From assembly GCF_963678635.1 (NCBI RefSeq), contig NC_087068.1, forward strand, positions 34,669,436 through 34,733,435: a stretch of DNA of 64,000 nt, given 5' to 3'. The notes under the pieces are model-generated. The model saw only the letters and a list, made by a program, of their open reading frames with translations, made no database searches and had not been told where the DNA came from. How positions within the stretch are numbered: position 1 is the stretch's first letter; every line of letters starts with the position of its first letter. The translations under genes were made by a program, and so were the position numbers. Below, piece after piece: positions 43,911-55,165 of this stretch. Source of the stretch: Symsagittifera roscoffensis. Lineage: Eukaryota > Xenacoelomorpha > Acoela > Convolutidae.

Positions 43911-44232
43911 CAAAACTAGAACAAAGATTTAGTAGAAAGCTTCGTTCTCATCATCCCAAAACTAGAAATTGATTTAAATTCAAAGTTGATCTAGACTAAA
44001 CTCGACTGATTTTAGCTTTCAATACAATAGAAATTTTTTAGATATATAATGGCAATCGGATTTTACAATAGAGATTTGTAAATAAAAAAAATTGTATATA
44101 AAAACCATGAAGCAAAATAGGGTATTGATAACTGAAAAAAGAGTAACAGGGCTAAAGCAAAATCATACCTCGTCGCAACGGAAAACAACACTATCAAATC
44201 CGAAAGTATTGAGAAAGAATATTTCAAGGAAC

Positions 44233-45159
44233 ATGGTCAATACAAGAAGCGGAAAGGAACATAAGGCCAAGGAGAAAGCTATAGCAGAACCAACTGTTCC
44301 GGCTAGAGAAATCGATCTTGAGACACCAGATCAGAGTATTGACGGCGTGGAAAGAAAAACCACGGAATCAACACCAATGCCAAATGCAGAAGAAAAAGAA
44401 AAGAAAACGATAGAGTTCTCACCGATTGACAAAGTAGAGGAAACAACAAGCAACACGCCGGAAACGATAAAAGACTATTCTCAAACAAAAAGAACGTCGT
44501 TCACAGAGAGGATTGCAGCGATGGTCGGAATGAAACCAAAAGAGAAAAAGGAGGTGATACCAACGACCGAGAAGGGTAAACGTTTTTGAACAGTTTCCGC
44601 AATTACAACAGAGGCAAACAAAACGAAGAGCAGATCACACATGGAGCAACGGCAAATCAAGAAAAAACAACTTCACTTGAGCTGGGGCGATCTGATGGCA
44701 AAAATGGAACAAATCGACAAGACGCTAAAACACAGCGAGTAAGACCACCAAGAGCTAAAAAGCGAAGTACGACAAAACAAGAATGAGTACCTAGGCAACT
44801 ACTTTGTCCTGGCAAGTGCGACGGACGAGAAACTACAACAGATGTCGGACAAGGTAGAGGCTACCGACAAGGAGCGAGAGAAACAGATCAAGAAGGATAT
44901 GGAGGAAATGAAGAAACAGTATGATACCGTGAATGAGAAATTAGGGAGTCTAGAGACGAGAATGGATATAATGGGCATAGTTCAAGCTGAAGGTTCTTGT
45001 GCCATACAGTCCAAACTGGATGCTCTCTTGAGAAACCCAATAACCCAAGACAAAGTAGTGGTGGAAAAACCATCCGGAACTAAAGTTGACTTTGTGGAGC
45101 CACAACGAAAGAAACGAGAATCTACACCGTTAGTACGGATTGATAATACCATGGTATGA
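44233..45159 (+). pseudogene. Gypsy-like gag, N-terminal and coiled-coil region
   Basis: The likely gag start is the ATG at 44233 (MVNTRSGKEHKAK...). The same start is found in the second copy at 63,831. The frame runs to 44,589. After a shift, the coding potential continues as a Lys/Glu-rich coiled coil (for example EKQIKKDMEEMKKQYDTVNE near 44,880) to 45,159. A frameshift and a stop interrupt it. Confidence 0.6.
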
Positions 45160-45179
45160 GGTGGGAGCCTCAAACTCGA

Positions 45180-46130
45180 CAAGGACGACAGAAGAGTCAG
45201 CGTCACATACGGGTGTACAACCAGATGCCATGACGTGGGCCAATACCTGGGAAATGATGGACAGGACGCTTGAAGCATTCGCAACAAGGAACACAGACTC
45301 AAGTGACAGAGGCAGTGGCAAATCCCGGAAAACCTTCAAAAACCTAAGGAATTCAAGGACGAATCCAATGGTTGACTTGACACATGGGTAGAGGTAAGGA
45401 GACTTCATTTAGAACAAGATAACTTGAACGACGAAAAGCAGTCCTGCACGGCAAAACTAAGCAACTTAGAAAGCACCGCACTGAAATGTGTGGTATCAAA
45501 GAAAGAGGAGAAGCGCGATACAGCAGACAAAATCTTCGAGATACTGTTGAACCAATTCGGATCAGCGTTGAAGGGTCTTCAAGCGATGATTAGATTTGAA
45601 AAAAGAAGACAAAGGGAGGGCGAGTCAATCGATCGATTCCTAGATGATCTCGAGAGCTTGAGATGAAGAAGCGACCCGGAAGAATCGACGAACAGAAGAA
45701 ACTTCAGCTTCGCTTCGAAGTTCATTGCCGGGGTGAGAACTGACGACTTCAAGACGATGCTGGCAACGTATTATATCCTATCAAAGGATAATGCACCGAC
45801 CCCAGAAGAGATGAGACAAAAGTCAAGAGAGTACATGTTAATTACTCATACTCAGAAGGCAGGAACATGCAAGGGGGAAGCCAGCCACAAGTTTCGTCAT
45901 GGTACAAAACTAGAGACGACATGGAAAAACGTAGGTCTTGCGCAAGTTGTGGATCAGCGGATCATCAAGTGGCGGATCCCACGACATACAACAGGGCATG
46001 AAGAGCTTGGGATACGCACCGGAATAAGAGGACATGAATCAAACGAAGGAACATGAGTTTTACAGTGGCTTGATCATCAAGATAGGTGCAAGGTGATTTT
46101 TCTGCAAACAAAAAGGTCATTTCAGAATAG
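45180..46130 (+). pseudogene. Gypsy-like gag, capsid-like and zinc-knuckle region
   Basis: The 45,424 ORF has the Retrotrans_gag pattern: LESTALKCVVSKKEEKRDTA, ILLNQFGSALKGLQAMIRFE, and SIDRFLDDLESL. A stop follows, then NRRNFSFASKFIAGVRTDDF. Further on, Cys/His spacings typical of a zinc knuckle are visible around 45,940-46,110, but with substituted ligands and stops. Confidence 0.65.
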
Positions 46131-46337
46131 ATTATCCCTTGTTTTGGGAGGCGGTAAAGATTCAGATTCACCTCTAGGAACAGACAAGCTGAAAAGGATT
46201 TGAACAACTAACAAGAGTGGTGAATTATCAACAAAGACAGTAAAGGCCGTGACACAAAAAAAGATGCCACGGGAGCCGAGAAGAGTAATTCTCTAGAGAT
46301 AAACTACGAGAGAGCAGATGCAGAGGCGATTAACAAA

Positions 46338-47669
46338 GTGAAGCAAGACTTGGCGACCAAAGAAATCGAACAACGGCTGAGACAGGAAATAGAAAAACAG
46401 AGATTAAATGAAACGCTCTGTATGACAAGACCAGAACCAGAGACCGGAGAGGACTCAGTGAGCAGGGGCAATTGCAACACTTTGAAGATGGTGACTGGAA
46501 AACCATTTGGCATCACAAAAATTGGGGCAAGAATCAAGTCAATAATTACAGTGGACGGCCACGAAGTAACAAGAAATCTGACTGAACCGAGTGATCAGAA
46601 AATAATGCACATAGATGTGTACGCGGATTACTTGAGTGCATTAAGCCCGCAAACTCCTTCTAGAGCTTTGAAAGCGTTACTCACGAGAAGTGGTATTCGA
46701 TCAGTTCGCATAGACAACAGATACACAGAAGCCTATGGACCAGATGAGGTCGAGTTGAATATAGATGGTATAAACATCTACACAAAAACGATGATAACAT
46801 GTGATGAGGATCTAGCCGGGAAAATCTATGTTGGTAGAGAGGAACTAAAAGTGAGATCCATTGGGCACTGTGCCATGCTGGAGGAGGATGCCATGCATCT
46901 GGGAACGGAAGCAGACGTGTCTGCACACGTATTCGACATAAGCGGAAAGAAGACACAACTGCGTGGGTTGTTCGACACGGGAGCCGTCCTGAGTGTAATA
47001 ACAATTGAGACTTGGAGAAGCATGGGATTTGACAAAGATGACCTGATTAACTCAAGAATACGTCTGTCAGCTGCAAACAAGAGGGCGCTTCGGGTTATAG
47101 GTAGGACACCAATAATAGCCCTAAACCTAGGAGAACGCAATTTGTGGATGAGCTTTCTGGTGGTGGAGAATCTAGATGAGTCTGACCAATTCGTTTTAGG
47201 CAGAGATTTTATCAGAAATTTTGATGTAACAATTGATCTTAACAATGCGAAGTTCAGGATTCGGAACCCGGAAAGGAAATACGTAGTTAAACCGGTAAAT
47301 TTGATAAAGGGGAATGAAAATAAGGCTCCAGTTTTCTTGAGTTGGAGGGTAAGGCTGAAAAGGAATGAGACGGCAATAGTAAGTTTACGGATGAAGAACT
47401 ATAATGAACTAAGGGACAACAAACAAGTATGTATAGTACCCAATCTAAACAGTCAAATCGCTGCTATTTTAGGTAGATCCTTCTCGATAACCAAGAGTGG
47501 CCTCTGTGTCAGTGTCTTGTTGAATACTCTTGACATTCCAATCGCAATCAAGAGGATCAGGAAGCTAGGATACGCACTGCCCGTGAAAACTAGATATGAA
47601 ATGACTGACAATGTGAAAGAAAATGAAGTCTTGGTTGCCCGAATCACAGGGATGAAATTTGTATCTTGA
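46338..47669 (+). CDS. Gypsy-like retropepsin (aspartic protease) ORF, 443 codons, intact
   Basis: A single open frame. The protease active site is LRGLFDTGAVLSVI (Asp-Thr-Gly-Ala at residues 213-216), and the flap/second hydrophobic motif region is FVLGRDFIRNFDV (residues about 285-297). The first 200 residues form a linker between nucleocapsid and protease. The C-terminal 140 residues lead towards the RT. Retropepsins cleave the gag-pol polyprotein and act as dimers. This is the best preserved part of the element. The first in-frame start is at 46338, but in the intact element it would be translated as part of a polyprotein. Confidence 0.75.
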   Translation: MKQDLATKEIEQRLRQEIEKQRLNETLCMTRPEPETGEDSVSRGNCNTLKMVTGKPFGITKIGARIKSIITVDGHEVTRNLTEPSDQKIMHIDVYADYLSALSPQTPSRALKALLTRSGIRSVRIDNRYTEAYGPDEVELNIDGINIYTKTMITCDEDLAGKIYVGREELKVRSIGHCAMLEEDAMHLGTEADVSAHVFDISGKKTQLRGLFDTGAVLSVITIETWRSMGFDKDDLINSRIRLSAANKRALRVIGRTPIIALNLGERNLWMSFLVVENLDESDQFVLGRDFIRNFDVTIDLNNAKFRIRNPERKYVVKPVNLIKGNENKAPVFLSWRVRLKRNETAIVSLRMKNYNELRDNKQVCIVPNLNSQIAAILGRSFSITKSGLCVSVLLNTLDIPIAIKRIRKLGYALPVKTRYEMTDNVKENEVLVARITGMKFVS

Positions 47670-48541
47670 GACGACTGAAGAAGATGAAATTATCATCAGG
47701 TCTTGTGAAGTCACTTAAGTCAGAGACAGAAGAAGGACTGTCGAGCTGTTCAAATTTTCCAGAAAGACCCACGCCAGAGGAATTGGAAATGGATAAACCA
47801 GTATTACCAGAGATTGAACATTTAAGGGGGAGGGTAACAGACGAATAGCTCGAAGCCATCAAGGACGTTCTAGAGAGGAATCAGGATGTTTTTTGAGACA
47901 TAAGGCAGACATTGGATGCTGCAACTTTGTTGAACATGAAATAGAGTTAGAAAAGTCGGTGGTGCCGTATAGGGACGGAGCGAGGCGTATGACCCCAAAC
48001 AAATTAGGTGCTTGTAGAAAACAGATAGAGACCCTACTAGAGTATGGCTTGATAGAACCATCCAAGTCACCATGGGCGTGTGGAGTAGTGATGGCTAAAA
48101 AGAAAGGAGACCAACTTAGGTTTGGTTGTGACTTTCGATATCTGAACTCCGTCACGATGAAAGATGCCTATGCCATACCTAGGATAGATGAAAGCCCTGA
48201 AAAATAGGTGACGCAAAAGTTTTCACAACTATTGATCTAGGGTCGGCTTTTTGGCAGGTACCACTGAGGAAGCAAGACAGAGACAAGACGGGTTTCGCAT
48301 GCGATCGGGGATTGTTTCAATGGAAGAGGATGCCCTTTGGCTTCTGCAATGCGACAGCCACCTTCCAACGACTAATGGCACAAGCGCTGACGAGCGTAAT
48401 GAAGAAATATGGCTATTTAGTAATGTGCTACGTAGATGTGTGGTGATTGCAACACCTACACTGGAGGACCACAATGAACTACTGGACGAGGTGTTTGCTT
48501 GTATGAAGAGAGCAGGACTGAAGTGCAAGCCATCGAAATGT
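47670..48541 (+). pseudogene. Gypsy-like reverse transcriptase, N-terminal half, broken
   Basis: The 47,893-48,207 frame has SPWACGVVMAKKKGDQLRFG and DFRYLNSVTMKDAYAIPRID, the canonical fingers and motif around the first catalytic region. After stops and shifts the palm continues (FNATATFQRLM-like coding sense around 48,345-48,385). The YxDD box at about 48,429-48,440 keeps one Asp but has lost the second through a one-base deletion, so the enzyme is dead. RT sequence ends at about 48,541 at the junction with the Penelope-like fragment. Confidence 0.7.
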
Positions 48542-49469
48542 GAAATTCTCTGCCATGTTCAACAGTCTCTTTATGGTTTTCCTAGCAATTGATGGTGGTT
48601 CATCTTGCACATACACTTTTCTCAGAGCTATGTCTATTGCTTCTTTCAGTGGAACATTTGTATACAAACTCTTCGCATCTAGAGATATCAAATCTACAGA
48701 GAGCTTCTCTGTAGATTCACATCTAGAGAAATCAAATGTACAGAGAGCTTCTCACTTATTTCGTCTTTTTTCCTCATAGCCAACCACTCCTTTCTGATAT
48801 CTCTTTCTATCTTCAAAATAATCGCATCACTTGTTCCTTTACTTTCGCTGAATTGATTTGAATCTAATGTATCCGACAACTTGTTTTCGTAGGTGTCCTT
48901 CTTTTTTACACGAAAACCCACGTCCTTGTCATACGGTACCTCAACTAATCCATTTTTCTTCAGATATTTTCGGGCCTTCTCAACGCCTTTGTTAGATGGT
49001 GTTTGTTTCACCCTTTTAGCATAGGTTTTTGCCACATCTTCGATCCCACAAAGGGCCTCCCCGGTGACTTTACGATTTTTGAGATCCGATAGAAAGATAT
49101 TAATATCGACGAGAAAGTGTGTCTCATTAAATTTATCCCTGACGGGTTGTTTCGACCCTAATGCCAACGTTTGTTGTACCCAATTTGGTAATTCAACTTC
49201 ATCATGAGCTGTTTCATTAGCTTCTTCTGATGGGTCTCTTTGATTGTTGTTGTTTGTCTTTGTCCCCTAAGACTTAAGTATTTCATTACCGAAGGCCGAA
49301 ACTTCTCATCTAAACCCCTCTGTAATGCGCCTCTCGCCCTTTCTAGCTTGACTTTAACATTTTTCTCATCTGTCCTTGCCTTGTTAATCTCCGTTCTTAG
49401 AAGTTTTGTCTGAAAACTGTGTACTGCTTGGTTCGAAAACACCCCATTTTCCGGTACCCTGCACCTCAA
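48541..49469 (-). mobile_element. Penelope-like element fragment (N-terminal domain and first RT motif)
   Basis: The minus strand encodes a Penelope-type N-terminal region (LGSKQPVRDKFNETHFLVDI, then TPSNKGVEKARKYLKKNG and VPYDKDVGFRVKKKDTYENK) and then SLDAKSLYTNVPLKEAIDIA, the Penelope RT motif A. The element stops just after this, with no catalytic DD motif and no GIY-YIG domain. A frameshift near 49,170-49,190 separates the first 100 codons. A local duplication of about 40 bp at 48,679-48,755 repeats the motif A start and includes a 9-bp stem, CTACAGAGA and TCTCTGTAG, around GCT. The left junction overlaps the Gypsy RT over TGTGAAATTCTC. Confidence 0.7.
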
Positions 49470-49929
49470 AAATCAGGCGAAAAGACTACAAGAGCAAAGG
49501 GAGTAGATGCGGTCCACCGAACAGCTGAAGGCACGGGAAGAGATCGTAATCAGTTCCGATGACGAAGAAAAACTGGAAAGGCAGATCACGATGTCGAATG
49601 TGTCAGGACCCAGTACCTCAAAGACAAGGAGCACGAACTAAAGAGGGTGTTCAGGAATTGGTTCTTGAGTCGTGAGTGGTACAAAGAAAAAGAGGCTTGA
49701 GTTTGAACTCGGATGAAATCTAAGGGCACAGAAAGGAATTTTAAAAAAAAATTACTGTCACTAGTATATTATACCTGCTCTATAAATCAAAATGCTGCAT
49801 GACAATTTTCTGATTGGGTAAAACAAAAGAACTTTTAATCATTAGCTTACAAAGTGGAAATTCAGGGTGCAGGTGTATGCAGATTTTGATTGCTGTTTAG
49901 CGATAATGTGACATTTTTGCATGGTTGTG

Positions 49930-52524
49930 AATTTTGGGGTGTAGATAAAGTTAAATCTGCTGCAAACTTCTGTAAATGGCCACTGGCACTCAACAGTCTG
50001 GGGGCTCGATGACAGACGACGACACGCGATGAGGACATCGATTTGTAGTCCGGGGAGTATGTGCCAGTCGGTCATATTTGGAAGTTTGACCTTGAGAAAA
50101 ACGTTTAATCTCGATTTTTGGGTGAAATGCAATTTTTCAAAAATTTGAATTGAGCATGTCATGCTCAAGTTTCTCGGGACAACAGAAAACACCAGAAAAA
50201 AAACGATCAGAAGATTCGAACAACAATCGCGGGAAAGTAGTCAAAATTAGCAGTGGGAAATTGCTTTTCGCAATTTCCAACTCATAATTCGAACAAGAGT
50301 AGAGCTGTCTTATTCATGGCAGGAGACAGAAAGTAATCACGAGTGAAAGGAAAGCAAATTCGAGTAGACCAGAGTGAACCTTCGGTGGAAAACTTGACAA
50401 CCGGAGTCTCCCAATGGTCCAGACCCAAAACCTATTTCTTGAGCTAAAACTAATTCGTTACAAACTTCTCGAATTAAATTTAATTACCCATCAGTTCTAG
50501 AGTTGCTTTATAGTTTAGTTAATCAATTCTAGAGGTCGTGTCGGTATTTGAGTACCAAATCTAATTTTCTTGAGTGTGTTCTATATTGTTATGTTGAGTT
50601 AGGGAGAGATTTTAGGTTGATCCATCTGAAATGGATCAAAGGTCCACTGTCTATCAAAAAGGTTCTCGAACCGGTTTTTAACGGCGTTCGTGTATTATAG
50701 GTATTTTGAGATCTAAGTATGGGGAAGTTCCTATTTTAGAGTGGGGGTTTTTTGGTAGTGGCCTTTAAGCTGTAACAAGGGTTTTGGTCTCATGTCGCAA
50801 GTGAATCGAATTGACTCCGACCGCATGAGGTAGAAAAACACAAGAGATAGTGTCCCTGACTCTTGAGCCAATGGTTATAGGGCCTATTTTTCATTAACCT
50901 CATATGTGATTTAAGTAGGCGACTGTTACATAGTGTTTTTATGACGCACCTGGGTGTTTTTACGACATCAAGACTACGGGATCAAACCCACTTGAAACAG
51001 CTCAGGGCTGCATGCCCATTCTAGAAAACCGGTGGAATGGTTCAACGTGATAGTAATCACCTTTTGGTTGTTTCGCGTTAGCTTTTTAAGAAAACTTGAG
51101 AAAATTACCCGGTGCGCTTTCCGAAACGAGGCCTAGCTAACCGAGTAAGGAGGTCACTAAGAAAACAAAACGAGTAAAATAGAAAAAACGAAACAAAAAA
51201 CAAAAAAAGAGAGAAATAACAAAACAAAAAACCAAAAAAAAGATTAGAAATACAAACAAAAAACCATAAAATATAAAAAGGACAGTAGCTTTGATTTCCA
51301 GATTAGGTGGATCAAACCTTTATATTAATTCAAATAGTATACCAATACTGTTTTCCAATAAGACCGATCGTCTCGATTAAATCAGCAACGTTTCACAGGT
51401 GCCCAAGTGTGGGGCATTGTAAGGTTTTCAGAGAGCTTTTGATATCAACGGACCACTGGGAGACTTGGCTGGAAGATTTGCCCCGCGAATTGGGAAACTT
51501 GACCACTGGGAGACTTAACTGGAACAGGTGACCAGCCCAGGAAAAATTGTGACCAACCGGCAGCTGATCAGCCAGCGGTCGGATCAAAGCAGAACAGAGC
51601 CAATGGAGGAAGATTTACAGAAATTCTGTTTGATCAAACGGGTATTGTTAAACTCCATTTTACATTTTAAGAAATAAGTGTAAAATTGAATAAACGAAAA
51701 CCCACCGTTTTGAGGAAACGTTTTTACTTGAGCAGAGCTTGCAAACAGGTTCTATGGTTTTCTCTCGAGAGGTTTAGCACCCATCGCGCTTAGGTAAATT
51801 TTCAGCTTAAGTGGGGGGCTAGATAGGGGGAGGTTAGAAGGGGGCTGGTTAAGATAGAGATTGGAGGTTGAAAATTAAAAAAGGGGCACACATTATAGTA
51901 TTTATACAATCGATTTCGTCGATTTAGTTACATTCGTAGACCCAGAGTCTGAAACGATCCATCTTTAGACTCAGACCAATAGGTGCAACGCGAGGATATC
52001 CAAATTTAAGATCGAATTAAGGTAAGTAATCTGGTCGGATTGGGAGGGGGATCGGAAATAGACAGTTTTTGGAAATCCAAAAGGAGAATACCCCATAAGA
52101 TCATTAGTGGGGGGAAGAAAAAGGCGTGACAATTAGGTACCAGACATTTTTTAAGAAAACACCACATTGGTCGCCTTTGAAGTGTGGGCGTATTCACCGC
52201 ATTATTATTAATTTTCTTCTCTCTCAGATAAATTTTTACGTTTTCGGATCAAACTTAATTGGCTTTTAACGAAATGGAAATCATAAGGCACTTGCTAACA
52301 AGTCGTATTTCGACTTGCGTCGGATTAATAATGGGAAAGTAATTTCAGGGTGGTTAGCAGGTAAAATTTTGATTAATAAGATTGGGTTTTGGGGATTTTT
52401 TTTAACACTAGAGCTCTAGAGGTGGTACTGGGATAGTGGATCAGAAATTTCAATACGCGACAGGGGAAATCATCAATCAGCGGAAGACACATTTGAGCCA
52501 CGAGGTTGGAAGAAGTGCAAAGAG
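49930..52524 (+). repeat. Long LTR-like repeat R2 (right side)
   Basis: Homologous to R1 over 50,061-52,524 and to the reverse-strand relic at 37,165-38,130 from about 49,930. It contains the two segments R1 lacks, including about 280 bp after GGTAAGTA (52,021-52,300). An AATAAA-like signal lies near 51,691. It is followed without a gap by R3, and the repeat period between R2 and R3 is 2,355 bp (AGTTTCTCGGG at 50,169 and 52,524). Confidence 0.65.
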
Positions 52525-54619
52525 TTTCTCGGGATAACAGAAAATACTAGAAAAAAAGATCAGAAGATTCGAACAACCATTGCGGGAAACTAGTCAAAAA
52601 TAGCAGCGGGAAACTACTGTTCGCAATTTCCAACTCGTAATTCGAACAAGAGTAGAGCTGTCTTATTCAATGCAGGAGACAGAAAGTAATCACGAGTGAA
52701 AGGAGAGCAAATTCGAGTGGACCAGAGTGAACCTTCGGTGGAAAACTTGACAACCGGAGTCTCCCAATGGTCCAGACACAAAACTTATTTCTTGAGCTAA
52801 AACTAATTCGTTACAAACTTCTCGAGTTAAATTTAATTACCCATCAGTTCTAGAGTTGCTTTATAGTTTAGTTTATCGATTCTAGAGGTCGTGCCGGTAT
52901 TTGAGTACCAAATTGAATTTTCTTGAATGTGTTCTATATTGTTATGTTGAGTTAGGGAGAGATTTTATGTTGATCTCTCTGAAATGGATCAAAGGTCCAC
53001 TGTTCAAAAAAAAGGTTCCCGACCCGATTTTTAACGGCGTTCGTGTATTTTAGGTTTTTTGAGATCTAAGTATGGGGAAGTTCTTATTTTTAGAGTGGGG
53101 GTATTTTGGTAGTGGCCTTTAAGCTGTAACAAGGGTTTTAGTCTCATGTCGCAAGTGAATCGAATTGACTCCAACCGCTTGAGGTAGAAAAACACAAGAG
53201 ATAGAGTCCCTGACTCTTGAGCCAATGGTTAAAGGGTCTATTTTTCATTAACCTCATATGTGACTTAAGTAGGCGACTGTTACATAGTGTTTTTATGACG
53301 CGCCTGGGTGTTTTTACGGTATCAAGACTACGGGATCAAACCCACTTGACACAGCTCAGGGCTGCACGCCCATTCTAGAATACCGGTGGAGTGTTTCAAC
53401 GGGATAATAATCACCTTTTGTTTGTTTCGCGTTAGCGTTTTAAGAAAACTTGAGAAAATTACCCGGTTCGCTTTCCGAAACGAGGCCTAGCTAACCGAGT
53501 AAGGGGGTCACTAAGAAAAAAAACAAGTAAAAGAGAAAAAACGAAACAAAAAACAAAAAAAGAGAGAAAGATCAAAACAAAAAACCAAAAAAAAGATCAG
53601 AAATACAAACAAAAAACCATAAAATATAAAAAGGACAGTGGCTTTGACTTCCAGATTAGGTGGATCAAACCTTTATATTAATTAAAATAGTATACCAATA
53701 CTTTTTTCCAATAAGACCGATCGTCTCGATCAAATCAAGAACGTTTTACAGTTGCCCAAGTATGGGCATTGTAAGGTTTTCAGAGAGCTTTTGACATCAA
53801 CGAAACACTGGGAGACTTGGCTGGAAGATTTGCCCCGCGAATTGGGAAACTTGACCACTGGGAGACTTAACTGGAACAGGTGACCAGCCCAGGGGAAATT
53901 GTGACCAACCGGCAGCTGATCAGCCAGCAGTCGGATCAAAGCAGAACAGAGCCAACGGAGGAAGATTTACAGAAATTCTGTTTGATCAAACGGGTATTGT
54001 TAAATTCCATTTTACATTTTAAGAAATAAGTGTAATATTGAATAAACGAAAATCCACCGTTTTGAGGAAACGTTTTTACTTGAGCAGAGCTTGGAAACAG
54101 GTTCTACGGTTTTCTCTCGAGAGGTTTAGCACCCATCGCGCTCAGGTAAATTTTCGGCTTAAGTGGGGGGCTAGATAGGGGGAGGTTAGAAGGGGGCTGG
54201 TTAAGATAGAGATTGGAGGTTGAAAATTGTAAAAAGGGGGACACATTATAGTATTTATACAATCGATTAGTAGACCCAGAGTCTGAAACGATCCATCTTT
54301 AGGCTCAGACCAAGAGGTGCAACGCGAGGATATCCAAATTTAAGATCGAATTAAGGTAGGTAATCTGGTCGGATTGGAAGGGGGATCGGAAATAGACAGT
54401 TTTTGGAAATCCAAAACGAGAATACCCCATAAGATCATTAGTGGGGGGAATAAAAAGGCGTGACAATTAGGTACCAGACATTTTTTACGAAAAAACCACA
54501 TTGGTCGCCTTTGAATTGTGGGCGTATTCAACGCAATATTATTATTTTTTCTTCTCTCTCAGATAAATTTTTACGTTTTCGGATCAAATTTTATTAGCTT
54601 TTAACGAAATGGAAATCAA
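52525..54619 (+). repeat. Long LTR-like repeat R3 (tandem with R2, 3'-truncated)
   Basis: Very similar to R2 from TTTCTCGGG onwards. It stops at GAAATGGAAATCA (54,619), where a 24-bp piece (ATTTTATTAGCTTTTAACGA...) is repeated once more (54,617-54,640) before the inverted-repeat structure begins. No coding sequence. Confidence 0.65.
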
Positions 54620-54640
54620 TTTTATTAGCTTTTAACGAAA

Positions 54641-54965
54641 TGAATTGAAACGGGTAAAATTATGAATCAAATTATGAAAGCACGCGCCTGCAGAGGCGTT
54701 GTTAATGCGCTAAAAACAGAAAAAATCTTATCATGAATTGGAAATGAAATAGCTGATAAATGCTTTGTTTTGTATAATCAAGACCACATCTTTTCTAACT
54801 TTTGATAGTAATTTTATCGGGTCTTCTTCAAATTGAACAGTTTCGGACAAGTAATAAAACACAGCATAGTTTTGGGCTCACTTTTATATCTTGTATTCAG
54901 CGTATAATCTAAAATGAACACATAATTTTCCTTATGTTTGATTGAGATTTATGATTGGGTATAGG
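54641..54965 (+). repeat. Left arm of a 325-bp inverted repeat
   Basis: Matches the reverse complement of 56,477-56,801 with only a few mismatches, from TGAATTGAAACGGG to GATTGGGTATAGG. The arm runs straight into the N gap, so the true repeat may be longer. It has no coding frame. Confidence 0.85.
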
Positions 54966-55165
54966 NNNNNNNNNNNNNNNNNNNNNNNNNNNNNNNNNNN
55001 NNNNNNNNNNNNNNNNNNNNNNNNNNNNNNNNNNNNNNNNNNNNNNNNNNNNNNNNNNNNNNNNNNNNNNNNNNNNNNNNNNNNNNNNNNNNNNNNNNNN
55101 NNNNNNNNNNNNNNNNNNNNNNNNNNNNNNNNNNNNNNNNNNNNNNNNNNNNNNNNNNNNNNNNN
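54966..55165. other. Assembly gap (200 N)
   Basis: A run of exactly 200 N, a conventional placeholder. The real size is unknown. It directly abuts the left inverted-repeat arm. Confidence 0.99.

Larger units (their letters stand above)
44233..49740 (+). mobile_element. Internal region of a Ty3/Gypsy-like LTR retrotransposon (broken)
   Basis: In order: gag matrix-like and coiled-coil region, capsid-like region, decayed zinc-knuckle region, retropepsin, and the first half of the reverse transcriptase. The RT then stops at about 48,541, where a minus-strand Penelope-like fragment begins. Sequence from about 49,475 to 49,740 looks like the basic, acidic tail of the pol frame (plus strand). The remaining RT, RNase H and integrase are missing. 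It lies between R1 and R2. Confidence 0.75.
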
